Positions 1-8,751 of a stretch of DNA of 64,000 nt are shown here, in pieces (position 1 is the stretch's first letter; every line of letters begins with the position of its first letter). The DNA is taken from contig NZ_JAFBDO010000008.1 of assembly GCF_016908295.1 (NCBI RefSeq), forward strand, positions 1 to 64,000, read 5' to 3'. The translations under genes and the position numbers were made by a program. Under the pieces are notes generated by a model, which did no database searches, was not told the DNA's origin, and saw only the letters and a list, made by a program, of their open reading frames with translations. The stretch comes from Thalassobacillus pellis (GTDB lineage Bacteria > Bacillota > Bacilli > Bacillales > Halobacillaceae).

Positions 1-37
1 AGCGTTCGTCCTGAGCCAGGATCAAACTCTCCATAAA
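1..37 (-). rRNA. 16S rRNA gene, 5' end only
   Basis: The reverse complement of the first bases reads GAGTTTGATCCTGGCTCAGG followed by ACGAACGCT, the universal 5' end of bacterial 16S rRNA. Transcription runs leftwards out of the window, so only the first few dozen nucleotides of the gene are present. Confidence 0.97.
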
Positions 38-133
38 AGTAAAGTTTGACTTGCTCATTGTGCACTCATTCGTGCGTTGTTTGATTTCCTCATATTAAAT
101 GAAGAAATCGAATTGACGTACTGGTTGGTTCGT

Positions 134-314
134 TCAGTTTTCAAAGATCAAATTTGTGATAACTGCCCTTATCGACAGTAATAACATTCTAGCATTATTT
201 CACAGTTTATGTCAATAGGATGATAGACAAAATATTTGGAAATTCGCTAGATAATTTGGAATCGCTCAAAGAAGCGACATTGACTATAATACACAGATTT
301 GAGGAAAGTGTCAA
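134..314 (-). promoter_or_regulatory. rRNA operon tandem promoters and leader
   Basis: On the minus strand there are two sigma-A-type promoters upstream of the 16S gene. The distal one has TTGACA at 309-314 and TATTAT at 286-291 with a 17-bp spacer. The proximal one has TTGACA at 210-215 and TAGAAT at 186-191 with an 18-bp spacer. The leader then contains a boxA-like antitermination element, CTTTGAAAACTGAAC, at about 134-150. Tandem P1/P2 promoters are usual for Bacillus rrn operons. Confidence 0.8.
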
Positions 315-573
315 CAACTACTTTTCAATTCTTTTCTATATAATTTATAAGTCTGAAGAGAACACTCTTGTTTAATGTTTTGTATGTAATTCATTTCAAA
401 CCTCACCACAGAGATGTCATATGAATAGTATCAATAAACAGGATGAGAGGTATATATATTTATCAACTTCATTCTATTAAACGCTGTAGAGTTACTACGG
501 CTTTTTAAAGAAATAGAAAACCTATTAAGGAGTTTTACTGACTACGGAATAAAGTACCTATTAGTTAAGTTTT
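315..573. other. Intergenic stretch
   Basis: No convincing gene. A small hairpin at 483-501 (GCTGTAG / CTACGGC) followed by TTTTT looks like a plus-strand terminator without an obvious plus-strand gene in front of it. Confidence 0.4.
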
Positions 574-927
574 TTAATTTGAAAGTTCTTTTAATTTTAC
601 TACTGCTTCTTCCATGTCATAGGTTTTAAACTTTAACTTTTTGAACTCTCCTCCACCGGTTTCAAATATTAACACTGCTGGAACTTGTTCTATTTCAATT
701 TGTGGATGTTGTCCTTTTACATCTTTTAAACTCGATATGAATTTTATTTCGTGGAATTTTTCTGATGATACGTCTATTTCTTCTGTAATCTTCTCGTCTG
801 TCTTATCATCTCCATTTTGTACTACCAAAACGGAATATGTTTTTTTATCTACTTCATTAGGCATACACCCAACTAATAAGCTGAAAGTGAAAGTAAACAA
901 TAAGAAGATAGCGGATTTTCCTTTCAC
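574..927 (-). CDS. Small lipoprotein of unknown function
   Basis: 117 residues starting at GTG with GGAGTG eight bases upstream. The N-terminus is a lipoprotein signal: a lysine-containing start, a hydrophobic stretch and the lipobox LLVGC with Cys at about residue 21, so the protein should be anchored to the outer face of the membrane. The remainder is a small hydrophilic domain with alternating strands (YSVLVVQNGDD, VPAVLIFETGG). I recognise no family. It stands alone between the rRNA leader and a DinB-like gene on the same strand; function unknown. Confidence 0.7.
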   Translation of the reverse strand: MKGKSAIFLLFTFTFSLLVGCMPNEVDKKTYSVLVVQNGDDKTDEKITEEIDVSSEKFHEIKFISSLKDVKGQHPQIEIEQVPAVLIFETGGGEFKKLKFKTYDMEEAVVKLKELSN

Positions 928-999
928 TGGTTAATCACTCCAGTTCTCTTTTGGCATAACAAGCACAATCCAATAATTTAGAATTACGCTCTATACATA

Positions 1000-1536
1000 T
1001 CAATCTCGCTCCTTCGGCCAAGAGCCTTGTTGTTTGCGAATTAATACAATTTGCCCAATGTGGTATACGTTGTGCATAATTTGCCGAGCTAGAACCCCAA
1101 CACGTTCCTCTTCCTGTTGACTGTCATTAAGATGCGCCAGTGATTTACGTAGGTTCTTACAAATTAGACGTGTCTCTGCCATGGTAGCCTTCCATTTTTC
1201 AACATCTTCAGGGTTCCCTTTATCTCCAAAGGTATCTTCTGCTAAAACTGCTTTCCATTTAGAATCCGCTGGTTTCCCGATATCTCCAAACGAAGCTTTG
1301 TTATTAGATGACTTTTTCTTAGTGGTCGGGTCATTGATTTGTCTAACAAGTAAGGCGTTGTAGTAGTTTAGATGGTTCACAGTTTGCCAAATTGTATTCC
1401 CTCCTCCAGGGGGTTGCCAACTCGCATCTGTGGAATTTAAACCCTCAAGAGCAGGTTCTAAAGGTAAAAACCAGGTCTCAGTATCCCAACTGAAGTCATA
1501 TTCCATGCGAAAAATATCCATCAATTCTAGGTTCAT
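1000..1536 (-). CDS. DinB/YfiT-like metal-binding four-helix protein
   Basis: About 178 residues. The start at 1536 (MNLELMDIF) is preferred over an ATG 24 bases upstream because AAGGGG sits seven bases before it. The pattern is that of the DinB_2 superfamily: an N-terminal helix, HLNYYNALLV after a Trp-rich loop, and a C-terminal HNVYHIGQIVLIRKQ helix. These supply the three histidines that bind a divalent metal in this fold. Family members include bacillithiol-dependent transferases and stress-induced proteins of unknown activity; which applies here cannot be told from sequence. It appears to be monocistronic. Confidence 0.75.
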   Translation of the reverse strand: MNLELMDIFRMEYDFSWDTETWFLPLEPALEGLNSTDASWQPPGGGNTIWQTVNHLNYYNALLVRQINDPTTKKKSSNNKASFGDIGKPADSKWKAVLAEDTFGDKGNPEDVEKWKATMAETRLICKNLRKSLAHLNDSQQEEERVGVLARQIMHNVYHIGQIVLIRKQQGSWPKERD

Positions 1537-1560
1537 GTGCATTCCCCTTAACCTCTCCAT

Positions 1561-1952
1561 TTGTTAGTATTCCTCATCAATTGAGTCTTAGCTACCCAAT
1601 GGAATGATATCACCATTTAAATTAAATGCTTTAAGTATCCCATCAGATAACATCATGTTTCCCCCCGGTTAATTTGGACTTTTATTTATGGAATTGTGTA
1701 AAACTAATTTTACTTTTGCTCATCCAATTAATAGGCTTGTTCAACACACCTGATATGTTGGTTTATGCCTTAAATTCAGACAACCAAAGTGTATCATATC
1801 TATCCACGTCTAGAATTAAAATTCCCTTTACTACTCATTTGTTGCTTTCAATTCACTGAAGTTGAACTTCCATTAAATATTCCAAAACCGAGCAAGACGA
1901 TTATACAGCTACTTGTTCCCCCACACCGTTAATCGTTTTATTCACTCAACGT
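1561..1952. other. Intergenic stretch with possible 22-aa peptide
   Basis: Mostly AT-rich DNA with no clear gene. A minus-strand reading frame at 1588-1656 (MMLSDGILKAF...IIPLGS, 22 residues) has a purine-rich GGGGGGAAAC just before its ATG; it could be a peptide or the tail of a lost gene. I give it little weight. Confidence 0.25.
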
Positions 1953-1987
1953 AAAAAAAAGCCGTCCTGTTAAAAGGACAGCTTTCT
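1953..1987 (-). terminator. Rho-independent terminator after rhodanese pair
   Basis: On the minus strand AAAGCTGTCCT and AGGACGGCTTT flank a short TTTAAC loop and are followed by a run of eight T, directly after the stop codon of the gene at 1991. Confidence 0.85.
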
Positions 1988-1990
1988 ATC

Positions 1991-2326
1991 TTAAGTTGAT
2001 GTTACATAATAGATTTTCTTCTTGTGCTTCTTTCGGAAAATGTTCGCAGCAATTCTTGCACTACGTACATCATCACTGACTACCAAAACATCCTTCTGGC
2101 AGTCAAACTGCCCTCGAAGTGCTCGTGACAAATAACTTAGCGGTATATTTTCAGCGCCAGGGAAGGGATGCCGGTGAGCAGAAATATAATCACGAATGTC
2201 AATGACGCAGTAATGTTTATCCTGTAATCCTTCTTGGTCGACTTTTCTTAAGTGCATAATGGGAAGAAAAAACCTAATTACTCCGATCAGCACCAAACAG
2301 ATAACTAAAACAGTAAGCCAGTCCAC
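1991..2326 (-). CDS. Membrane-anchored rhodanese-like protein, Cys missing
   Basis: 111 residues starting at GTG (AAAGGAG nine bases upstream). One N-terminal transmembrane helix (TVLVICLVLIGVIRFFLPI) is followed by a rhodanese-like fold: CVIDIRDYISAHRHPFPGAENIPL matches the usual DVR..EY..GHI.GA.NIPL pattern. The active-site loop, which should carry Cys, reads VVSDDVRSAR, so the sulfurtransferase cysteine is absent. It probably binds a partner or acts as a regulatory domain rather than transferring sulfur. It lies 15 bp downstream of a cysteine-containing rhodanese in the same direction and ends at a terminator, so the two are co-transcribed. Confidence 0.8.
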   Translation of the reverse strand: MDWLTVLVICLVLIGVIRFFLPIMHLRKVDQEGLQDKHYCVIDIRDYISAHRHPFPGAENIPLSYLSRALRGQFDCQKDVLVVSDDVRSARIAANIFRKKHKKKIYYVTST

Positions 2327-2341
2327 TTTTTTTGGCTCCTT

Positions 2342-2653
2342 TTATGCTTTCGGCTTTGTTTCTCCGTCCCAGTTGAGCATACCGCCCTCCAGGTTATGAA
2401 CGGTGAAACCATTTTCATTCAAGTATCTTGCTGCATTCATACTTCGCTGTCCTGAGCGGCAGACCATAATATACTCCAGATCTTTGTCCAAATTATCGGC
2501 TGATTCAGGAATATTGCCCAGGGGGATATGAGTTGCGGATGGAATCATACCCTGGGCAACTTCTTCGTCTTCCCGAACATCAATTAATTTAATATCTTTA
2601 TTTTCATTCAGCATTTGCTGTACTTCTTCTGGTTTATATTCACGGATACTCAT
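2342..2653 (-). CDS. Rhodanese-domain sulfurtransferase (YtwF-like)
   Basis: 103 residues, a single cytoplasmic rhodanese domain. It shows IKLIDVREDEE near residue 25, GMIPSATHIPLGNIP, and the catalytic loop VCRSGQRS with the persulfide-forming Cys around residue 65, then LEGGMLNW near the end. Single-domain rhodaneses move sulfane sulfur between thiols; the physiological acceptor is unknown. Size and position beside leuS resemble B. subtilis ytwF. A good SD (AGGAGG) precedes the ATG. Confidence 0.85.
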   Translation of the reverse strand: MSIREYKPEEVQQMLNENKDIKLIDVREDEEVAQGMIPSATHIPLGNIPESADNLDKDLEYIMVCRSGQRSMNAARYLNENGFTVHNLEGGMLNWDGETKPKA

Positions 2654-2736
2654 TTTATACTCCTCCTTTAGTACATTGCACTCCCTATTTTTAAAAATTA
2701 CGCGTGAATTGTCAAGGAATGGGGCCTGCTAAAAAA

Positions 2737-2772
2737 AAGCTGATCACCTATATAGGTGGTCAGCTTTTTTGA
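2737..2772 (-). terminator. leuS terminator
   Basis: Stem AAGCTGACCACC / GGTGATCAGCTT with a TATATA loop (2737-2766) and T tracts on both sides. It sits just after the leuS stop codon and could work in both directions. Confidence 0.85.
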
Positions 2773-5190
2773 TCAATTAGCGACGATGTTGACGAGCTTT
2801 CCTGGAATGGCTATCACTTTTCGTACAGTTTTCCCTTCCAGCCACTCCTGCACTTTTTCATGTTCGATTGCCTGTTTCTCCAGATCTTCCTTAGAAGCGT
2901 CTTTGGCAACCGTCATTTTCGCGCGGACTTTACCCATCACCTGTATAACAATCTCCACTTCGTCTTCTATCAATTTGGATTCATCATACGACGGCCAAGC
3001 CTGATAGGTGATTGTTTCTTCATTGCCAAGTCGTTCCCAAAGCTCTTCTGCAAGATGTGGTGCAACAGGAGAAAGCAACTTAACAAAGCCCTCTAAATAT
3101 TCTTGTGGCAGGCTGTCTGCCTTGTAACCTTCGTTGATAAACACCATCATTTGGGAAATACCTGTATTAAAACGGAGTTCTTCAAAGTTTTCCGTCACTT
3201 TCTTAACCGTTTCGTGGTATACCTTTTCCAGTTGGCCTTCCCCTTTATCATCGATGATTTTATCAGAAAGTCTGCCTTTCTCATCAATGATCAGTCGGTG
3301 AACACGGTCAAGGAATCGGCGTGCGCCATCCAGTCCATTGGTAGACCACGCGACAGAGGCATCAAGTGGCCCCATAAACATTTCGTATAGCCTTAATGTG
3401 TCAGCACCGTGAGTTTCTACAATATCATCAGGGTTAACTACATTACCTTTGGACTTACTCATTTTCTCGTTATTTTCTCCTAGAATCATTCCTTGGTTGA
3501 ATAGCTTCTGGAATGGTTCTTTCGTTGGGACAACACCAATGTCATAAAGAACCTTGTGCCAAAACCTTGCGTAAAGAAGATGAAGGACGGCGTGTTCTGC
3601 CCCTCCGATATAAATATCGACTGGCAGCCACTTTTTTAATTTGTCGCTATCAGCAAGTTTTTCATCATTGTGCGGATCGATATAACGGAGGTAATACCAG
3701 CAGCTTCCAGCCCATTGTGGCATGGTGTTCGTTTCCCGGCGCCCTTTCATACCTGTTTCCGGATCGGTCACTTCTACCCAGTCAGAAATGTTAGCCAAAG
3801 GAGATTCTCCCGTACCGGAAGGCTTTATTTCCGTTGTTTTCGGCAATACTAGTGGAAGGTCCTCTTCCTTTACCGGTGACATTGATCCATCTTCCCAATG
3901 AATCATCGGGATTGGTTCTCCCCAATATCTCTGCCTGCTGAACAGCCAGTCACGAAGACGGTAAGTTGTTTTCTTTTCCCCTTTACCGTTTTCAACCAGC
4001 CATTCAATTGATTTTTGAATAGCTTCCTCTTTTTCGAGGCCATTCAGGATACCTGAATTAATATGCTTGCCATCGCCGGTGTAAGCTTCCTCTTCAATAT
4101 TTCCACCTTCTACGACAGCAATAATGGGAAGGTCGTACTTCTTAGCAAATTCATAGTCCCGCTCATCGTGCGCAGGAACGGCCATAATTGCTCCGCTTCC
4201 ATAGCTCATCAGCACATAGTCGGCAACCCAAATCGGAACCCTGTTACCATTGATTGGATTGATGGCATAAGCGCCAGTGAATACACCAGTTTTATCTTTC
4301 GCCAGGTCTGTACGTTCCAGATCGCTTTTCGCTTTAGCATTATCGATATAGGAGTTTACTGCTTCGCTTTGTTCTTTCGTAACGATTTTTTCAACAAGCG
4401 GATGTTCTGGAGCCAGTACTGCATAAGTCGCTCCGTAAAGTGTATCTGGACGTGTAGTGAAAACATCAAAACTGTCCTCATGTCCTTCAATACCAAAAAT
4501 CACTTCTGCACCGTCTGATTTTCCAATCCAGTTACGCTGCATATCCTTAATGCTTTCCGGCCAGTCAAGATCCTCGAGATCCTCCAGCAGACGGTCAGCA
4601 TACTCGGTTATCTTCAAAATCCATTGCTTCATCGGACGTCTTTCAACAGGATGACCGCCGCGTTCACTCTTTCCATCAATTACTTCTTCGTTAGCAAGCA
4701 CCGTACCAAGTGCCGGACACCAATTCACAGGGACTTCATCTACGTAAGCAAGACCTTTTTCATAAAGCTTAAGAAAAATCCATTGTGTCCATTTGTAGTA
4801 TTCAGGATCAGTTGTGTTCACTTCCCTTTCCCAGTCATAAGAAAAGCCAAGTGCTTTAATCTGACGGCGGAAGTTATCAATATTCTGCTTTGTGAATTCA
4901 GCCGGGTCATTCCCAGTGTCAAGGGCATATTGTTCTGCCGGCAGGCCAAAAGCATCCCATCCGATCGGATGAAGGACTTCATAGCCTTGCATGCGCTTCA
5001 TTCGGGACATTATGTCTGTGGCTGTATATCCTTCAGGGTGACCGACGTGCAGACCAGCACCTGATGGGTATGGAAACATATCCAGTGCATAGAACTTCTT
5101 TTTTTCTGATTCGCTGTCCGTTGCAAATACTTTGTTTTTATACCAATAATCTTGCCATTTCTTTTCAATTTTCCTGTGAGCAAAAGCCAT
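2773..5190 (-). CDS. leuS: Leucyl-tRNA synthetase
   Basis: About 805 residues, the usual size for bacterial LeuRS. It charges tRNA-Leu in the cytoplasm. Class I motifs are clear: [19 protein letters not shown] (the HIGH-type motif) near the N-terminus and [10 protein letters not shown] (KMSKS) near residue 580. Between them are the CP1 editing domain ([12 protein letters not shown], threonine-rich editing pocket) and the zinc-less insertion typical of Bacillus. The start at 5190 ([12 protein letters not shown]) has GGAGG eight bases upstream; the ATG 15 bases further out overlaps that SD and is unlikely. Expression should be controlled by the T-box leader upstream. Confidence 0.98.
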   Translation of the reverse strand: MAFAHRKIEKKWQDYWYKNKVFATDSESEKKKFYALDMFPYPSGAGLHVGHPEGYTATDIMSRMKRMQGYEVLHPIGWDAFGLPAEQYALDTGNDPAEFTKQNIDNFRRQIKALGFSYDWEREVNTTDPEYYKWTQWIFLKLYEKGLAYVDEVPVNWCPALGTVLANEEVIDGKSERGGHPVERRPMKQWILKITEYADRLLEDLEDLDWPESIKDMQRNWIGKSDGAEVIFGIEGHEDSFDVFTTRPDTLYGATYAVLAPEHPLVEKIVTKEQSEAVNSYIDNAKAKSDLERTDLAKDKTGVFTGAYAINPINGNRVPIWVADYVLMSYGSGAIMAVPAHDERDYEFAKKYDLPIIAVVEGGNIEEEAYTGDGKHINSGILNGLEKEEAIQKSIEWLVENGKGEKKTTYRLRDWLFSRQRYWGEPIPMIHWEDGSMSPVKEEDLPLVLPKTTEIKPSGTGESPLANISDWVEVTDPETGMKGRRETNTMPQWAGSCWYYLRYIDPHNDEKLADSDKLKKWLPVDIYIGGAEHAVLHLLYARFWHKVLYDIGVVPTKEPFQKLFNQGMILGENNEKMSKSKGNVVNPDDIVETHGADTLRLYEMFMGPLDASVAWSTNGLDGARRFLDRVHRLIIDEKGRLSDKIIDDKGEGQLEKVYHETVKKVTENFEELRFNTGISQMMVFINEGYKADSLPQEYLEGFVKLLSPVAPHLAEELWERLGNEETITYQAWPSYDESKLIEDEVEIVIQVMGKVRAKMTVAKDASKEDLEKQAIEHEKVQEWLEGKTVRKVIAIPGKLVNIVAN

Positions 5191-5263
5191 TACATTTTCC
5201 TCCATTTCATTAAGCAGGTAATCTATAATAATCGATACAGACGAGCAGCTATTTATAAAAAAT

Positions 5264-5510
5264 AAAAAAAGCCTCTCATCCCAACGTATGGGACGAGAAA
5301 CTTTGTTCCCGCGGTACCACCCAAATTAACGCATTTACAGCGTTCTCTTCAGCATCGATATCGGTGATGGACCGGCAAAAGCTACTGGCATTCACTTTTG
5401 CGACATCCAAGGTGAGTTCCTCAGCTGCAAGGACAGCTTCCACCAGCCGCTGCCTCTCTTTGTACTTGCTCACTGAATACTATTCCTTTTCTAACGTCTT
5501 CATATGATTA
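5264..5510 (-). promoter_or_regulatory. T-box riboswitch leader of leuS
   Basis: The minus strand carries the T-box core GGGTGGTACCGCGG (complement of 5309-5322), which pairs with the CCA end of uncharged tRNA. It is followed by a terminator hairpin CTCGTCCCA / TGGGATGAG (5274-5297) and seven T (5264-5270). Upstream is a long stem I region. A CTC triplet at 5414-5416 in the context GAACTCACC is the candidate leucine specifier codon. Uncharged tRNA-Leu should favour the antiterminator and let leuS be read. Confidence 0.93.
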
Positions 5511-5517
5511 TATCCGT

Positions 5518-5546
5518 ATCTTAATGAAACGTGCAGGCTTTGTCAA
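5518..5546 (-). promoter_or_regulatory. Promoter of leuS leader
   Basis: Minus strand: TTGACA (5541-5546), 17-bp spacer, TAAGAT (5518-5523). This places the transcript start close to 5510, just ahead of T-box stem I. Confidence 0.7.
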
Positions 5547-5551
5547 GTTTA

Positions 5552-5588
5552 CACCCCGGGACATCCATTTTCTGGATGTCCCGGGGTG
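5552..5588. repeat. GC-rich perfect hairpin, copy 1
   Basis: CACCCCGGGACATCCA and its exact reverse complement flank a five-base loop. Nearly the same sequence recurs at 18269-18307. No T tract follows on the minus strand, where the neighbouring DUF2524 gene ends, so it is not a canonical terminator there. Confidence 0.85.
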
Positions 5589-5599
5589 AGCTTTTCTTT

Positions 5600-5878
5600 T
5601 CAGCTGTTCTCGAGGTCGTTTTCATCAAGTATCATGTCATTTAAACATTGGGATACCTGCAAGTGAAGTCTGTGCAGCTGGTCTTTCTGCTGATGGTTGG
5701 CACTGTTCATAAGTTTATCGATTTCCAATTCTGCCTGCTCAAGACCTTGCTGAGCTTCTACGTAGCTTGCTGTCATCGGATAACCATTTTGATTGGCCAG
5801 GGACAATTCAAATTTTGCCTGCTCCAATCGATCATGCGCTTCCTGGATCATTGCATCAATAGACGCTCTTGTCGCCAT
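5600..5878 (-). CDS. DUF2524 family small protein
   Basis: 92 residues from the ATG at 5878, which has GAGGTGA six bases upstream; the open frame continues upstream but without an SD. It is predicted to be almost entirely alpha-helical and charged (DAMIQEAHDRLEQAKFEL, EAQQGLEQAELEIDKL), which suggests a coiled coil. Sequence and position beside ytqB match the Bacillus DUF2524 proteins. Function is unknown. It runs divergently from mnmM, with 121 bp between the two starts. Confidence 0.8.
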   Translation of the reverse strand: MATRASIDAMIQEAHDRLEQAKFELSLANQNGYPMTASYVEAQQGLEQAELEIDKLMNSANHQQKDQLHRLHLQVSQCLNDMILDENDLENS

Positions 5879-5999
5879 ATCAATCACCTCTACCTTAGCT
5901 TGGTACATATCTTTTTTTTCATACACCTTGCTTACTTTGGACCCAACCATTAGCAATGCTAAAATAAAGATTACGACCAAGCAGAAAGGATGACTTTGG

Positions 6000-6569
6000 A
6001 TGACCTTGGAACGAGTATTGGATTTTGCCCACAACCTGCTGAAGACAACTTTAAAACAAGGAGACGTAGCGATCGATGCCACCTGCGGAAATGGGCACGA
6101 TACACTGCTTTTGAGTAAATTAGTCGGCGGTGATGGGCACATTTACAGCTTTGATATACAAGAAAAAGCGATTGATACAACCAGAAAAAGACTGGATGAT
6201 TCAGGTGTCACTAACACCACTCTCATCCATGACAGCCATGATCAAATCTCAAATTATCTTCCCAAAGAACATTTTTCCGGACTAAAGGGAGCAATCTTCA
6301 ACCTCGGCTATCTTCCAGGCAGTGACAAAAACATTATCACAAAACCGAATACAACTATCGAGGCTTTAGACCAGCTGCTTACGTTTATCCAACCTGGAGG
6401 CATCGTTGTCCTTGTTGTATATCATGGCCACCATGGCGGTAAAACGGAAAAAGACGCACTTATTGAGTACGTCACAGGTTTGGACCAGCAGGGCTGGCAT
6501 GTACTGCAATATAATTTTATAAACCAAAAAAACGATCCGCCTTTTGTAATCGCCATTGAAAAAAGTTAG
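6000..6569 (+). CDS. mnmM: tRNA mnm5s2U methyltransferase (YtqB/MnmM)
   Basis: 189 residues. A class I SAM-dependent methyltransferase fold is evident: DATCGNGHDTLLL (SAM-binding glycine loop) near residue 27, SFDIQEKAI (acidic ribose-binding residue) near residue 52, and IFNLGYLPGSDK, typical of the rRNA_methylase/YtqB family. YtqB of B. subtilis and its Staphylococcus homologue have been reported to methylate 5-aminomethyl-2-thiouridine at the tRNA wobble position, the last step of mnm5s2U synthesis in Gram-positive bacteria that lack MnmC. The start has AGAAAGGA nine bases upstream. Confidence 0.88.
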   Translation: MTLERVLDFAHNLLKTTLKQGDVAIDATCGNGHDTLLLSKLVGGDGHIYSFDIQEKAIDTTRKRLDDSGVTNTTLIHDSHDQISNYLPKEHFSGLKGAIFNLGYLPGSDKNIITKPNTTIEALDQLLTFIQPGGIVVLVVYHGHHGGKTEKDALIEYVTGLDQQGWHVLQYNFINQKNDPPFVIAIEKS

Positions 6570-6675
6570 AAAAACTTGAGCTTGTAGCCAAGCTCTTATG
6601 GCGACAAGCCTTAGTTTTACTTATACTTTAATCCTTTAAAAAAGTTAAACTTTCTTAAAGTGGAACAAAAACTAA

Positions 6676-6745
6676 ACGCGCCTCGTTCACCCCCGACCAG
6701 CTTAAGACCTCGAGGGGGTAGGCGCTGGTGCTGGATGTAGTTCGC
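6676..6745 (+). repeat. Dispersed intergenic repeat, family B
   Basis: GCGCCTCGTTCACCCCCGAC, then AGCTTAAGACCTCGAGGGGG and TAGGCGCTGG. The same blocks occur at 33588-33780 (two copies) and as a fragment near 9625. The sequence folds on itself (AGCGCCT / AGGCGCT and ACCCCCG / CGAGGGGG). It fills the gap between the convergent genes mnmM and ytpB; otherwise 6570-6799 holds only the ytpB terminator. Confidence 0.8.
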
Positions 6746-6786
6746 TGTGCAGTAATCAACAGAAATTATTAATAGCCCAGAACTAG

Positions 6787-6820
6787 AAAAACCCGGCCCT
6801 CATGTAGAACGACCGGGTTT
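6787..6820 (-). terminator. ytpB terminator overlapping its last codons
   Basis: Stem AAACCCGG / CCGGGTTT followed by TTTTT on the minus strand. The 5' arm encodes the last residues (Lys-Pro-Gly) of YtpB, so the coding end doubles as a terminator arm. Confidence 0.8.
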
Positions 6821-7876
6821 AACCATGTGGTAAACCTTCGTATTATAATAGAAGAATTTTGCTTTCTTACCACTTACCTTCAACAAATCGCGGACAAAGC
6901 TTTTTGCCTGGTGAATGTTGTCCACTTTACGATCGGCAAGGTACATACCCACTAAACCTTCATGAATCATTTCGTGAAAATGCGCGTCCGGCAACTTCTT
7001 GATTCTCCTGTTGGTCTCTTCAACAAAATATACAAACCGCCGTTTCATTTCATTATAATGCGTATAGTAGGAACAGAAGTTCAAGTCTCCTTCTTCTTTA
7101 TCCTCCTCCTGGTCAATATAATAGTCCAGAAGGATGTGGAGCCCCTGCATAAACGGAAAATAACTTTCTGAAACCTGGTTGGCCAACCCTTTTGTCATCC
7201 TTCCGCCCAGCGTATAAGACACAAGGCAGAATATTCCGAGAGTAGACCCCGTACAAGCGGAAAATTCATACCACTTCAATTCGGGCAATTCTTCCCGATG
7301 CTCATTGAACCATGTCTGGAGTCTGGGCACTCTTTCTTCTTCGACGACATGTTTATGTACCTGAAGGTCATTATATAAAAGACCAAGCTTTTGCACATCT
7401 GAGCTGGCTTTTTCATAACCTTGGGCATTCATTAATACCTGCTGGCATGTTGATACTAAAGCATGCAGATATCCACCGTCGTCTTGTTCTTTCCGTAAAC
7501 GGTAATACTCCCGCAACGGGTTCCCTGGTGTCAATGCATCGGTCATTGAGTGATGGAGCATCCGGAAATCTTCAGGATCCATAGATGTACTACGGTCACA
7601 AAGATTATCCAAATAGTCACTGATTGTCTGGTAAGCGACTATAAAACGGATAGCCTCTTTCCATTCCGCCCCAGCCAGCAAAGCATAGATGGAACCACCT
7701 TCACAATGAAAAGTTTTTGCATCGATGCTTGCCATAGCTTGCTTTCTTAGTTCGGGATCAGGAATAGCTTCTGCCTTATTAATCCAATAAGCCAATTCTT
7801 TATGAACTTGGGGAAATATCTTTCTATATACGTTTACCATCAACGTCCACGCGTTGGATGGGGTCTGAACGGACAA
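6800..7876 (-). CDS. ytpB: Tetraprenyl-beta-curcumene synthase family (YtpB)
   Basis: 358 residues, full length for the DUF2600/YtpB family. B. subtilis YtpB cyclises or dephosphorylates long prenyl diphosphates (tetraprenyl, C35) in the sesquarterpene pathway. The protein is helical, with family-typical Asp-rich segments TISDYLDNLCDRST (around residue 85) and LHILLDYYIDQEED (around residue 250) that could bind Mg2+-diphosphate. It starts 5 bp after ytpA ends and shares its direction, so the pair forms an operon as in Bacillus. Confidence 0.92.
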   Translation of the reverse strand: MSVQTPSNAWTLMVNVYRKIFPQVHKELAYWINKAEAIPDPELRKQAMASIDAKTFHCEGGSIYALLAGAEWKEAIRFIVAYQTISDYLDNLCDRSTSMDPEDFRMLHHSMTDALTPGNPLREYYRLRKEQDDGGYLHALVSTCQQVLMNAQGYEKASSDVQKLGLLYNDLQVHKHVVEEERVPRLQTWFNEHREELPELKWYEFSACTGSTLGIFCLVSYTLGGRMTKGLANQVSESYFPFMQGLHILLDYYIDQEEDKEEGDLNFCSYYTHYNEMKRRFVYFVEETNRRIKKLPDAHFHEMIHEGLVGMYLADRKVDNIHQAKSFVRDLLKVSGKKAKFFYYNTKVYHMVKPGRST

Positions 7877-7881
7877 TGTGC

Positions 7882-8682
7882 TTACCTCCTAACAAACATA
7901 GCCTTATCCAATTGAAACTGCAGATACGAATTCATATACTGATAAACCGTTAATCGTTCCGGTTCATTTAATATTTCATGGTACATCGATGGCCATTCTT
8001 TATAACTTTTCTCACTTATGTCTAATTTGTGAAACCAGTCTTTCGTCTTATCAATATTAACCATCAGGTCTTCTCCTGCCTGCATTATCAAAGTCGGCAC
8101 ATCAGGGTAGTCATCGATTTGTTTGAATGCTCGCTTCATGCCACGGACGAATTCCCAATACCACCTTACAGATATTTTATCTAAAATTAAAGTATCATCC
8201 CTGTCTCTTTCCATTACATCAATGTTACGAGTGATTTTCTCTGAAAAAGCCGGTGTTTCCACTTTCATTTTAGGATAGACCATATCTAGAACGCGGGAAA
8301 CTATTTCCACAGGCTTAGTCGGTTTTTCATAAATACCCAATGCTGGCGAAGATAATAACACTGCCTGTACATTCAGCTTCCTTAATTCCATTGTCCGGAT
8401 AACTGCCAATCCTCCCATACTGTGACCCAGCAGAAAAACCGGAAGTTCAAAACTCTGTGCTTTTTCCACCCACTCGCATATCGCATCGATATATTCATCA
8501 AACCGTTGAATGTGGCCTCGTCGCCTCGAGGACTTCCCCTGTCCCGGAAGATCTCCATAAATGACATGAAAGCCCTGCTGCTGATAAAAAGCAGCTGTTT
8601 CATCATACCTTCCAGAATGTTCAAATGCACCATGAACAATCACAAGGATTCCTCTTGGTGAATCAGCCAACAATCTTTTCAT
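7882..8682 (-). CDS. ytpA: Alpha/beta-hydrolase, lysophospholipase type (YtpA)
   Basis: About 266 residues from the ATG at 8682 (GGGGAG six bases upstream), which is preferred over an upstream ATG without SD. Hydrolase_4 features: VIVHGAFEHSGRYDETA, GDLPGQGKS, nucleophile elbow LLGHSMGGLAV, late Asp in LIMQAGEDLMV and His in YHEILNEPER. YtpA of B. subtilis is a lysophospholipase linked to formation of the phospholipid antibiotic bacilysocin. It is the first gene of a ytpA-ytpB operon and diverges from ytoA. Confidence 0.9.
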   Translation of the reverse strand: MKRLLADSPRGILVIVHGAFEHSGRYDETAAFYQQQGFHVIYGDLPGQGKSSRRRGHIQRFDEYIDAICEWVEKAQSFELPVFLLGHSMGGLAVIRTMELRKLNVQAVLLSSPALGIYEKPTKPVEIVSRVLDMVYPKMKVETPAFSEKITRNIDVMERDRDDTLILDKISVRWYWEFVRGMKRAFKQIDDYPDVPTLIMQAGEDLMVNIDKTKDWFHKLDISEKSYKEWPSMYHEILNEPERLTVYQYMNSYLQFQLDKAMFVRR

Positions 8683-8751
8683 CGGTATCTCCCCTTCGCC
8701 TGCTCTCATTTTTGCTATACTATCAATATCATTATTATAAGGGGGATATCA

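Noticed and set aside
1674-1859. A 61-codon plus-strand frame
   Set aside because: No SD, no recognisable domain and AT-rich composition; treated as chance.
5276-5473. A 65-codon protein frame on the minus strand upstream of leuS
   Set aside because: It lies entirely inside the T-box leader; RNA elements explain the sequence.
6570-6799. A transfer RNA or small RNA gene between mnmM and ytpB
   Set aside because: The fold-like symmetry is explained by the family B repeat; no tRNA features (CCA end, T-loop GTTCGANTC) are present.
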